Source of the DNA: an uncultured Chloroflexota bacterium
GTDB taxonomy: Bacteria > Chloroflexota > Chloroflexia > Chloroflexales > Roseiflexaceae
Length of the DNA: 12,662 nucleotides
Assembly (NCBI GenBank): GCA_937876225.1
Contig: CALFIC010000047.1
Location: 1 to 12,662, forward strand
Reading direction: 5' to 3'
The position numbers and the translations under genes were made by a program. Under the pieces are notes generated by a model. The model did not search any database. It had not been told where the DNA came from and saw only the letters and a list, made by a program, of their open reading frames with translations. Shown in pieces: positions 6,113-12,662 of the stretch; positions within the stretch are counted from its first letter, which is position 1; every line of letters begins with the position of its first letter.

Positions 6113-9100
6113 CGGCCACGGGGTGCTCAATCAACGGGGAGTCCGCGAGCCACCATCACCCCTTTGTACAGCAATGTCCAAGTCGATACCGACTGTAACG
6201 GCAGTGCCTGTGGTGATACATTCATTGGGGTGCCCTTTGACAATCGTAGTAATATTGTGGTCGGTAGCGATGGCACGATTTATACGGTGTTCCGCGTCGA
6301 TGGTGCCACGTATTTTGCCAAAAGCACCAATCGTGGTCAGTCATTTAGTACGCCACAATTTATTTTCAACAATTCGTCTGCTGATCCTGCGGCTAATAAT
6401 GGTCAGCTCGCAATTACTAGCAGTGGCGTGTTGTACTATTATTCTTTTGGCGAACGGCAAATCATTAAAAGCACCGATGGCGGCAATAGCTGGGGAGAAA
6501 TCGGCAGTTGGCTCAATGGCAACACGCTCCGCAATCGCTTTGCCGTAGATGGCGATAATGTCTATGTCATCGCCATGAATGACTCAAACAACTATATCCT
6601 TGCCACCAGTAACAACAGCGGAAGTAGTTGGAATACTTCGTTGATTGGCAATGCTGTTGCCATGTATGCCGACGTAACGGTCGACCCTGTCACCCACAAA
6701 GTCTATGTATTTGCGGAATGGAGCCCGAGTGGCGATGCCAAATGGGGCGTCAGCAATGACCATGGTGCAACCTTTAGTTATACGACTGTGCCAAGTTGGT
6801 TTGCATCCGGGACTATTTCTTCGCTGGGCGCTAGTGGGTCAACCAAATATCTCTATCTTGCCGGTGATCAATTATCGACCATTAGCCGGGTTAATGTAAG
6901 TGACGGCACGATTGTACAGTCAACCATCGAAAACACCACCCAAGGGCGATCGATTGCCACCGATTTTTGTGGCAGTGTAGTCGTCGCCGGCAAAAGCTCC
7001 GGAACTACAGACTACCAAACGTACTTCCAATATAGTACCAATAGTGGCGCCACCTTTAGTGCCAAACAAATTGTCGTTTCGGGGCTCGCGTCGCTGAATC
7101 GCAATACACGGGAATTCGTCAACGCCGAAATCAACCAAACCAATGGTGATATTATCATTTATTACGAAAAAGCGGGACATATCTATTCGTCCACCTATGC
7201 CGGACTCCTGCCCAGTATCAGCAGTTGTGCGGCATCAGGAGCATCAGCAACACCTACCAAGACCAGCACGGCAACCAAAACTGCTACGAATACCGCCACT
7301 AGCACCAAGACCAATACACCCACCAAGACCAATACACCCACCAAGACCAATACACTCACCAAGACCAGCACCGCATCTCCAACGGTACCGGGTGGTGCAG
7401 CAGTCACCCCTTTGTACAGTAATTTACAAGTCGACACCGATTGTGGTGGGAGTCCGTGTAGCGATGTATTTATTGGGGTGCCCGTTGACAACCGGAGTCT
7501 CGTGATTGGCAACGATGGCACGATTTACACGGTATACCGGATTGGGGGAGGAACGTATTTTTCCAAAAGTACCAATCGTGGTCAGTCATTTAGTCCACCA
7601 CAATTTATTTTCAACAATTCTACGACAGACAATACCGGTAGTCTATCGATTACTAGTAGCGGGGTATTGTACTACTATTCATTAAATGCGCACCAAATCA
7701 TCAAAAGCACCGACGGTGGTGATACCTGGGGCGAGATCGGCACTGGGCTTGACGGCGCAACTCCACGCGGTAAATTTGTCGTTGATGGCGCTAACATCTA
7801 TGTCATTGCGATGAATTCCTCAAACGATTATGTTCTCGTCCGTAGTAATGACAATGGCAATACTTGGAATAGTACATTGCTCGGCAATACTGTTGCCATG
7901 TATGCTGACGTAACGGTCGACCCTGTCACCCACAAGGTCTATGTATTTGTGGAATGGAGCCCGAGTGGTGATGCCAAATGGGGCGTCAGTGATGATAATG
8001 GGGCCACTTTTACCTTTACGACCGGATCCTTTTTTGCCTCAGGAACACTTATTTCACTTGGCGGCAATAGCACTGTGAAATATCTCTACCTCGTCGATAG
8101 TCAATCAACATTCATCAACCGTATTAACGTGAGTGACGGTACGATCTTCCAGCCCACCGTCGCAACAACGACCATGGGACGGGCGATTGCCACCGATTTT
8201 TGTGGCAGTGTCGTCGTCGCTGGCAAAAGCCCCATCTCTGGCACGAGTGATTATCAAACCTACTTCCAATATAGTACCGATAGCGGCGCAACTTTCAGTG
8301 CCAAACAAATTGTCGTATCAGGGCTCGCGTCGCTAAATCGCAATACACGCGAATTCGTCAACGCGGCCATTAACCCCACCAACGGCGATATTGTCATCTA
8401 TTACGAAAAAGGCGGCCATACCTATTCGTCCACCTATGCCGGCTTGCTCCCCAGTAGCAACAGCTGTGCAATGCCGGGACCGTCGGCAACACCAACCAAA
8501 ACGGCGACGAATACCGCCACTGGAACCAAAACCAGTACACCCACCAATACTGCCACCACCACCAATACTGCCACCACCACCAAAACACTAACCGCATCCG
8601 CCACCCCGGTGCTTGTACCTCCTATTACCGCCTTGTACAACAAAGTCCAACTCGACACCACCTGTGGTGATGGGCTAAGTTGTATCGCTGGTAATCTCGG
8701 GCAGTCATTTACTACCCGCAAAATCGCCGTCGGCAGTGATGGCACTATTTACATGGCGTTTACGACTGCTACAGGCGTCTATATGGCCAAAAGCACCGAT
8801 CGTGGTCAATCATACAGCGCCCCCATCCTCGTTACTACGAGCGTCACCGTCGGTAATCGAGGTGAAGGTGAGCTCACGATTACCACGGGTGATACACTCT
8901 ATTACGCCTCTTTTGGAACCATTGGTAAGGTATTCAAAAGTACCAATGGCGGCACGACGTGGACAGACATTGGCATGAATCTCAATGGCAACAATGCCAC
9001 CCGCTATGCGGTCGATGGCAACAATATTTATGTGCTGGCGATTCAATATCTCCCCACACATAAATTTGTGTTGTACTACAGTAATAATGGTGGTAGCACG

Positions 9101-12100
9101 TGGAATACCACCGAAATCGGCAACCCCTATTCGTTGAATGGTGATATTGCCGTTGATCCCGTCACCCACGACGTCTATTTGTTTGTAGATAGTGGCGGTG
9201 GCAATACTGCAGTCTACGGCGTCAGTAGTGATTATGGTGCCACACTCACCATCCAACCACTGCCCAACGTCAAAATCACGGGTGTCACCGGAGCATTGGG
9301 CGCATTCGATAGCACCGATTATTTTTATATCGCAGGGATTGGCGCGTCCGTATGGCGTATCGACCCTAATCAAAACACCGTAACAAGCTCACAAGTGTTT
9401 GGTGGACTCGGTCACGACCGCACCATCGCCAGTGATATGTGTGGCAGCGTAGTAGTCGCCGGCAAAGATTTGGCGGTAGTCAATACCGGCATCTACCAAA
9501 ACTTTTTTCAATACAGCACTAATGCAGGGACAACGTTTAGCAACCCATTAGTTATCGAGACCAATATCACCACCAGCGCAATTGAAGATCTCCCGCATAT
9601 CAAAATTAACCCCATCAATGGCGATATTTTGGTACTCTACGAGAAATCAGGGCATATTTATGCCGCCACCTATGCGGGGTTGTTGCCGAGTGGGCAGACC
9701 TGTGCGGCACCATTGCCGACGTTGACCGCCTCCAAAACACTGACCAAAACAAACACCTCAACGGCGACCGCTACCAATACGGCAACGGCTACCAATTCAC
9801 GCACCGCAACGGGCACTAATACGGCCACTAATACTGCGACCAATACCAATACCCGTACCAATACCCGTACCGCCACCGATACCAGTACACCTACCGATAC
9901 CAGTACACCTACCGGGACCAATACCGCCACCAGCACTCGTACCAATACCAGTACGCTGACAAGTACGAATACCGCAACAGATACCCGCACCGCTACCGGG
10001 ACCAAAACTAGTACCACGACCAATACACCACTTGCGTCCAACACGAACACCAGTACGCCGACGAACACCAGTACGCCGACGAACACCAGTACAGCTACCG
10101 TCACACCCACCGTCACCAAGACCTTTACGATTACCAAGACTCCTTCAGCAACCGTCGCTGCCGGTGTCATTCCCACCACCACCAACCCCACCATCAACAA
10201 TGCACTTGGTGGCGTGCGCATCATTGCCAACCCATCGTTTGAATATGGCACCAAAACTGCATTCCCCTGCGAATCGCAAATGGCCGGTTGGTATACCTCA
10301 CACCCCATCCAAGGCAGTTGTCGCGTCTTTGAGTTGTGGGGCGCTGGACTCACCAACGTCGAATCGGTGTCAGGAGTCAATCCTCCCGAAGGCAGCTATT
10401 ACATCGAATTAAATGCGTATAATTCATCGATGGCCTACCAACCCATTTGTATGGTCGGTGGCGAAACCTTTGAATTCGAGTTTTATCATCACACCCGCTC
10501 ATGGAATAGCGTCAATGAAATCCAATTCCGCTTCGGGATTCCTAGTGGGTTAGATGCAGGCTCCAAATCGAACGATTCGTATAGCAGAGTCGTCGTGCAA
10601 GGTGTCAATACCCTCGGTGCTAGTGGGAGCACGGCCACAGTTAGTATCACCGCAGGCGCCGATACTACCGATACCGGCTACGAAATCAAAGCAGCTCCCA
10701 ACAAAAACTGGGTGCGCATCTATGGCACGCATACTATCCCTGCTGACTTCGGCGGTATCCGCAATCTCGGCTTCTATGGTATTCAGCCCAGCGGTGGATC
10801 AGCGAATTTGCTCGACAATATCAACATCGACCTCAAACCCGTCATCGACATGGGGACCAGTCGTGACCGCACGGGTGTCGAAGGGAATAGTCCAGCGCCA
10901 GCGCCGCTCAATGTGCGTATTAACGGCAAAATCAGCGCCGGCACCCAACTAGTCCTCAATCTCGACAACGGCAATGCAGTACCCGATACCGACTTCACCA
11001 TCGGCGAAATTTCGGCAGGTGCCAATGGGACTGCAACAATTACGCACACAGTAGGCACCAATTCGTGGATTATCACGGTGCCACCAGGCTATTATGATGG
11101 TGGCATGGTCGCCGGCAGTAATCAAGGCGGCCTCACCATCCCCGTCAATTACATCTATGACCAAGTGTCCGAAGGGACCGAATGGGCCTGGTTCAACATC
11201 AGTAGCCCTGGTCAAAAAGGTGCATCACTCAACTGGGTATTGGGCGATCCTACCTGTGATAATTCGTTCAAAAGCGATGGTGCGGTGTATACCATCACCA
11301 ATCTCAATCCCACCGCTACACCAACCAGCACAGCTACCAACACGGCTACCAAAACCAATACGCCCACACCCACCAACACGCCCACCAATACGCCTCCCAA
11401 TACCGCGACCAACACACCGACCGCCACGAGCACACTAACCAACACAAAGACGGCCACGAGCACAAAGACAGACACCAACACGCCGACCAATACGGCCACT
11501 AACACACCCACCAATACCCAGACGGCCACGAGCACACCCACCAATACCCAGACGGCCACGAGCACAAAGACAGACACCAACACACCGACCAATACGAGTA
11601 CGTCAACGAGTACAAACACGGCCACCTATACCAAAACACTAACCTATACCAATACACTAACGAGTACAAAGACTGCAACCTACACGCCGACTAACACCAA
11701 CACGCCGACTAACACCAACACGCCGACTAACACCAACACACCGACCAACACCAACACGCCGACCAACACCAACACGTCGACGCGTACCAACACCCCGACC
11801 AATTCGCGTACCAGTACCCCAACTGCACAGTCATTCAATTTACGCAAGGCCGCAGTAGGGAATCTATTCGTGATTGGTATTTTGCAAAACGGAGCACTCG
11901 TTTCGTGGGGCATTAATCAGTCTGGTATGAATCAATCCATCATCCCTGCTGCCTACAGAGGCATGGAATTCAAAGATGTCGCCGCCGCCATTGCCTCCGT
12001 CTATGTCCTCAAATCGGATGGGACGCTCTATGCCTGGGGTCAAAACACGAGTAACGAAACCAATATCCCCGTCAACGCCCAAACCGGCGTCAAGGCTATC

Positions 12101-12662
12101 GGTGCCGGCGCACACACCGGATACGCCGTCAAAGACGACGGCTCTGTGATTGCCTGGGGCGCCAACGACAAAGGGCAAACCAATCTCCCCGCAGGGCTCG
12201 CGGGCGTCGTCGGTATCGACGGTGGTGACTACCATGCCGTCGCCGTCAAAGCCGATGGCACCGTTGCCGCATGGGGTGACTTCTCCAGTGGCCAGACGGC
12301 TGTCCCCCCAGGGCTCACCGGCGTCGTCGCCGTCAGTGCCGGCAAGCGCCATAGCTTGGCACTCCTCAATACCGGACGCATTGTCGGCTGGGGTGACAAC
12401 ACCAAGGGTGAGATCACCATTCCTGCAACCGCCGTCGATATCGTCAGTATTACTGCCGGTCGTGACTGTTCAATGGCCGTCAAAGCCGATGGTACGTTGC
12501 TCGTCTGGGGTGATGCAACCTATACCACATTTAACCCTGCCGTCACCAACGCCGTTGCCGTCGCATCAGACAACCAAAACAGCATTGTCGGCTTGCGCAA
12601 TGGCGGAGTGGCCGTCGCCGGAAACTTCTACTTCGACGTCAATGTTTCTCGTACTCCGACAC
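6008..12662 (+). CDS. Giant secreted multi-propeller protein with Thr-rich linkers (runs off the window end)
   Basis: An open frame of 2,218 codons that reaches the window end without a stop. It continues at 1-72 if circular, for 2,223 residues in all. The order is: signal peptide (1-35); BNR/sialidase-like propellers at about 51-403, 467-816 and 874-1228; Thr-rich linkers at 415-459, 828-868 and 1238-1381; a galactose-binding-like domain (1400-1611); a second beta domain (1612-1768); a Thr linker (1769-1940); and a seven-blade RCC1-like propeller (1941 to about 2213). Asp-box motifs such as STDGGNSW, SNDNGNTW and STNGGTTW support the BNR call. No sialidase active-site set is evident, so a binding or structural role is more likely than catalysis. 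There is no LPxTG motif or C-terminal membrane anchor. Export by the Sec route, with possible O-glycosylation of the Thr linkers, is inferred. It has its own promoter, divergent from the alaX operon. Confidence 0.9.
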   Translation, partial: MWHLFMHSSFFGRFTNIVMLVLLIVLSGMPSIADARPRGAQSTGSPRATITPLYSNVQVDTDCNGSACGDTFIGVPFDNRSNIVVGSDGTIYTVFRVDGATYFAKSTNRGQSFSTPQFIFNNSSADPAANNGQLAITSSGVLYYYSFGERQIIKSTDGGNSWGEIGSWLNGNTLRNRFAVDGDNVYVIAMNDSNNYILATSNNSGSSWNTSLIGNAVAMYADVTVDPVTHKVYVFAEWSPSGDAKWGVSNDHGATFSYTTVPSWFASGTISSLGASGSTKYLYLAGDQLSTISRVNVSDGTIVQSTIENTTQGRSIATDFCGSVVVAGKSSGTTDYQTYFQYSTNSGATFSAKQIVVSGLASLNRNTREFVNAEINQTNGDIIIYYEKAGHIYSSTYAGLLPSISSCAASGASATPTKTSTATKTATNTATSTKTNTPTKTNTPTKTNTLTKTSTASPTVPGGAAVTPLYSNLQVDTDCGGSPCSDVFIGVPVDNRSLVIGNDGTIYTVYRIGGGTYFSKSTNRGQSFSPPQFIFNNSTTDNTGSLSITSSGVLYYYSLNAHQIIKSTDGGDTWGEIGTGLDGATPRGKFVVDGANIYVIAMNSSNDYVLVRSNDNGNTWNSTLLGNTVAMYADVTVDPVTHKVYVFVEWSPSGDAKWGVSDDNGATFTFTTGSFFASGTLISLGGNSTVKYLYLVDSQSTFINRINVSDGTIFQPTVATTTMGRAIATDFCGSVVVAGKSPISGTSDYQTYFQYSTDSGATFSAKQIVVSGLASLNRNTREFVNAAINPTNGDIVIYYEKGGHTYSSTYAGLLPSSNSCAMPGPSATPTKTATNTATGTKTSTPTNTATTTNTATTTKTLTASATPVLVPPITALYNKVQLDTTCGDGLSCIAGNLGQSFTTRKIAVGSDGTIYMAFTTATGVYMAKSTDRGQSYSAPILVTTSVTVGNRGEGELTITTGDTLYYASFGTIGKVFKSTNGGTTWTDIGMNLNGNNATRYAVDGNNIYVLAIQYLPTHKFVLYYSNNGGSTWNTTEIGNPYSLNGDIAVDPVTHDVYLFVDSGGGNTAVYGVSSDYGATLTIQPLPNVKITGVTGALGAFDSTDYFYIAGIGASVWRIDPNQNTVTSSQVFGGLGHDRTIASDMCGSVVVAGKDLAVVNTGIYQNFFQYSTNAGTTFSNPLVIETNITTSAIEDLPHIKINPINGDILVLYEKSGHIYAATYAGLLPSGQTCAAPLPTLTASKTLTKTNTSTATATNTATATNSRTATGTNTATNTATNTNTRTNTRTATDTSTPTDTSTPTGTNTATSTRTNTSTLTSTNTATDTRTATGTKTSTTTNTPLASNTNTSTPTNTSTPTNTSTATVTPTVTKTFTITKTPSATVAAGVIPTTTNPTINNALGGVRIIANPSFEYGTKTAFPCESQMAGWYTSHPIQGSCRVFELWGAGLTNVESVSGVNPPEGSYYIELNAYNSSMAYQPICMVGGETFEFEFYHHTRSWNSVNEIQFRFGIPSGLDAGSKSNDSYSRVVVQGVNTLGASGSTATVSITAGADTTDTGYEIKAAPNKNWVRIYGTHTIPADFGGIRNLGFYGIQPSGGSANLLDNINIDLKPVIDMGTSRDRTGVEGNSPAPAPLNVRINGKISAGTQLVLNLDNGNAVPDTDFTIGEISAGANGTATITHTVGTNSWIITVPPGYYDGGMVAGSNQGGLTIPVNYIYDQVSEGTEWAWFNISSPGQKGASLNWVLGDPTCDNSFKSDGAVYTITNLNPTATPTSTATNTATKTNTPTPTNTPTNTPPNTATNTPTATSTLTNTKTATSTKTDTNTPTNTATNTPTNTQTATSTPTNTQTATSTKTDTNTPTNTSTSTSTNTATYTKTLTYTNTLTSTKTATYTPTNTNTPTNTNTPTNTNTPTNTNTPTNTNTSTRTNTPTNSRTSTPTAQSFNLRKAAVGNLFVIGILQNGALVSWGINQSGMNQSIIPAAYRGMEFKDVAAAIASVYVLKSDGTLYAWGQNTSNETNIPVNAQTGVKAIGAGAHTGYAVKDDGSVIAWGANDKGQTNLPAGLAGVVGIDGGDYHAVAVKADGTVAAWGDFSSGQTAVPPGLTGVVAVSAGKRHSLALLNTGRIVGWGDNTKGEITIPATAVDIVSITAGRDCSMAVKADGTLLVWGDATYTTFNPAVTNAVAVASDNQNSIVGLRNGGVAVAGNFYFDVNVSRTPT
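6158..7216 (+). other. Propeller 1 (BNR/Asp-box type)
   Basis: Residues 51-403. It begins TPLYSNVQVDTDC and ends TYAGLLPS. Asp-box-like turns are STNRGQSF, STDGGNSW, SNNSGSSW, SNDHGATF and STNSGATF, which fit a multi-blade beta-propeller. Cysteines at 63, 68, 321 and 407 recur at equivalent places in propellers 2 and 3. Confidence 0.75.
7250..7384 (+). repeat. Thr-rich linker 1 with 18-bp tandem repeat
   Basis: Residues 415-459 alternate Thr with Lys, Asn, Ala, Ser or Pro. The 18-bp DNA unit ACACCCACCAAGACCAAT occurs at 7316-7333 and 7334-7351, with a variant copy at 7352-7369. It joins propellers 1 and 2. Confidence 0.85.
7406..8455 (+). other. Propeller 2 (BNR/Asp-box type, close copy of propeller 1)
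   Basis: Residues 467-816. It is collinear with propeller 1 over its whole length, with an offset of about 1,236-1,248 bp. Both share GLASLNRNTREFVNA near the end. A 99-bp stretch (7891-7989) matches 6655-6753 at 95 positions. Asp-box turns include STDGGDTW, SNDNGNTW and STDSGATF. Cysteines are at 479, 484, 732 and 820. Confidence 0.78.
8489..8611 (+). repeat. Thr-rich linker 2
   Basis: Residues 828-868 have Thr at nearly every second place (TPTKTATNTATGTKTSTPT and onward). The DNA has a repeated ACCAATACTGCCACCACC unit at about 8543-8578. It joins propellers 2 and 3. Confidence 0.85.
8627..9691 (+). other. Propeller 3 (BNR/Asp-box type, diverged copy)
   Basis: Residues 874-1228. It starts TALYNKVQLDTTC and ends TYAGLLPS, so it is the same domain, but it is much less similar to copies 1 and 2 than they are to each other. 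Asp-box turns are STDRGQSY, STNGGTTW, SNNGGSTW and STNAGTTF. The four cysteine places are kept (886, 892, 1145, 1232). Confidence 0.75.
9719..10150 (+). repeat. Thr-rich linker 3 with 18-bp tandem repeats
   Basis: Residues 1238-1381 form a 144-residue Thr-alternating stretch. ACGAACACCAGTACGCCG occurs at 10043-10060 and 10061-10078, with a third near-copy at 10079-10096. Repeats of ACCGATACCAGTACACCT occur near 9876-9911. It separates the BNR propellers from the C-terminal half. Confidence 0.88.
10205..10840 (+). other. Galactose-binding-like beta-sandwich domain
   Basis: Residues 1400-1611. The opening VRIIANPSFEYG and the closing LLDNINIDL are the usual edges of CBM4/9-like or DUF642-like jelly-roll domains (NxSFE at the start, LDNV/I-x-I at the end). 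This suggests sugar or surface binding. The exact family cannot be fixed without a profile search. Confidence 0.55.
10841..11311 (+). other. Second beta domain, possibly Calx-beta-like
   Basis: Residues 1612-1768. The segment GVEGNSPAPAPLNVRING, followed by VPDTDFTI, recalls the Calx-beta pattern (V-x-E-G ... D-Y/F-T). The fit is loose. There is no visible catalytic motif. Two cysteines do not form an obvious conserved pair. Confidence 0.35.
11312..11827 (+). repeat. Thr-rich linker 4 with nested tandem repeats
   Basis: Residues 1769-1940 (172 residues), nearly all Thr alternating with Asn, Pro, Ala, Ser or Lys. The 30-bp unit starting ACACCCACCAATACCCAG is present twice in tandem (11503-11532, 11533-11562). 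A longer block near 11453 recurs about 101 bp later. An 18-bp unit ACGCCGACTAACACCAAC and its variants run for six copies from 11684 to 11791. All periods are multiples of three except the spacing of the long block, which keeps frame through intervening codons. Confidence 0.88.
11828..12662 (+). other. C-terminal RCC1-type seven-blade propeller
   Basis: From residue 1941 there are seven units, each with a DG-x-x-x-x-WG core. Trp positions are 1967, 2010, 2050, 2089, 2128 and 2167, and the seventh unit has Ala (2204) in the Trp place (NGGVAVAGN). Unit length is 37-43 residues, as in short bacterial RCC1 repeats such as VKADGTVAAWGDFSSGQ. Seven blades make one closed propeller. The domain ends a few residues beyond the window junction, before the TPTLTPTP tail. 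Confidence 0.8.
12608..12662. repeat. Terminal direct repeat, right copy (identical to 1-55)
   Basis: These 55 bases are identical to the window start. They lie inside the last RCC1 blade, and both copies are in the same reading frame. See the left copy for interpretation. Confidence 0.97.

Noticed and set aside
6008..9691. Sialidase enzyme activity for the BNR propellers
   Set aside because: Asp boxes are present, but I could not find the arginine triad, the FRIP-type motif or a catalytic Tyr/Glu arrangement, so only a fold-level call is made.
9670..10380. Long minus-strand frame rich in VLVGVLVLV, looking like a membrane protein
   Set aside because: It is the reverse complement of the Thr-alternating linker (ACN codons read backwards give Val, Leu and Gly). 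The same shadow appears opposite linker 4 (11212-11625, 11680-11913) and the shorter linkers.
11684..11791. Regular short repeats that could suggest a CRISPR array
   Set aside because: The units are contiguous 18-bp coding repeats with no unique spacers, and they stay in frame with the giant protein.

Overview
This window looks like DNA from a Chloroflexota bacterium, probably of the Chloroflexia type. That is an inference from content: a very long secreted protein whose domains are joined by Thr-alternating 'TNTPTNT' linkers, a DUF711 protein, and a small HEAT protein with a GCERC motif. There is no rRNA or marker gene, so the assignment is moderate.

The last 55 bases (12608-12662) are identical to the first 55 (1-55). 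Read as a circle, the sequence is 12,607 bp. The large plus-strand gene then runs through the junction in frame and stops at 70-72. An exact 55-bp overlap is also what a k=55 de Bruijn assembler leaves on a closed graph path, so the circle may be real or an assembly product. I see no replication, partition, mobilisation, integrase or transposase gene.

Layout. Positions 1-72 hold the 3' end of the large gene. Two strong back-to-back hairpins (84-120 and 133-170) separate it from a convergent minus-strand operon. In transcription order the operon is: alaX-type tRNA editing protein (5658-4939), class I methyltransferase (4942-4175), azlC (4178-3462), PLP aminotransferase (3475-2360), azlD (2344-2027), DUF711 protein (1912-749) and HEAT-repeat protein (730-206). 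The first four genes overlap by 4, 4 and 14 nt, and most later gaps are short. Only azlD to DUF711 has a real gap (114 nt), which carries a long hairpin. The two halves of the AzlCD amino-acid exporter are separated by the aminotransferase gene. With a tRNA-editing enzyme at the head of the operon, this suggests amino-acid handling or quality control, with the substrate unknown.

A 349-bp divergent intergenic region (5659-6007) is AT-rich on its right side and carries a good promoter (TTGACT, 18 nt, TACAAT) for the large gene. That gene (6008 to 12662, continuing at 1-72) encodes about 2,223 residues. In order these are: a signal peptide, three homologous BNR/sialidase-like beta-propellers joined by Thr-rich linkers, a long Thr linker, a galactose-binding-like domain, a second beta domain, another long Thr linker with tandem 18-bp and 30-bp DNA repeats, and a C-terminal seven-blade RCC1-type propeller. 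It looks like an exported, mucin-like multi-propeller surface or secreted protein.

The most unusual local structure is at the end of the operon. The HEAT gene is bracketed by 32-bp direct repeats (31/32 identical) that correspond to the 3' end of the DUF711 gene, as if a 577-bp cassette had been placed in the end of that gene while regenerating its C-terminus.
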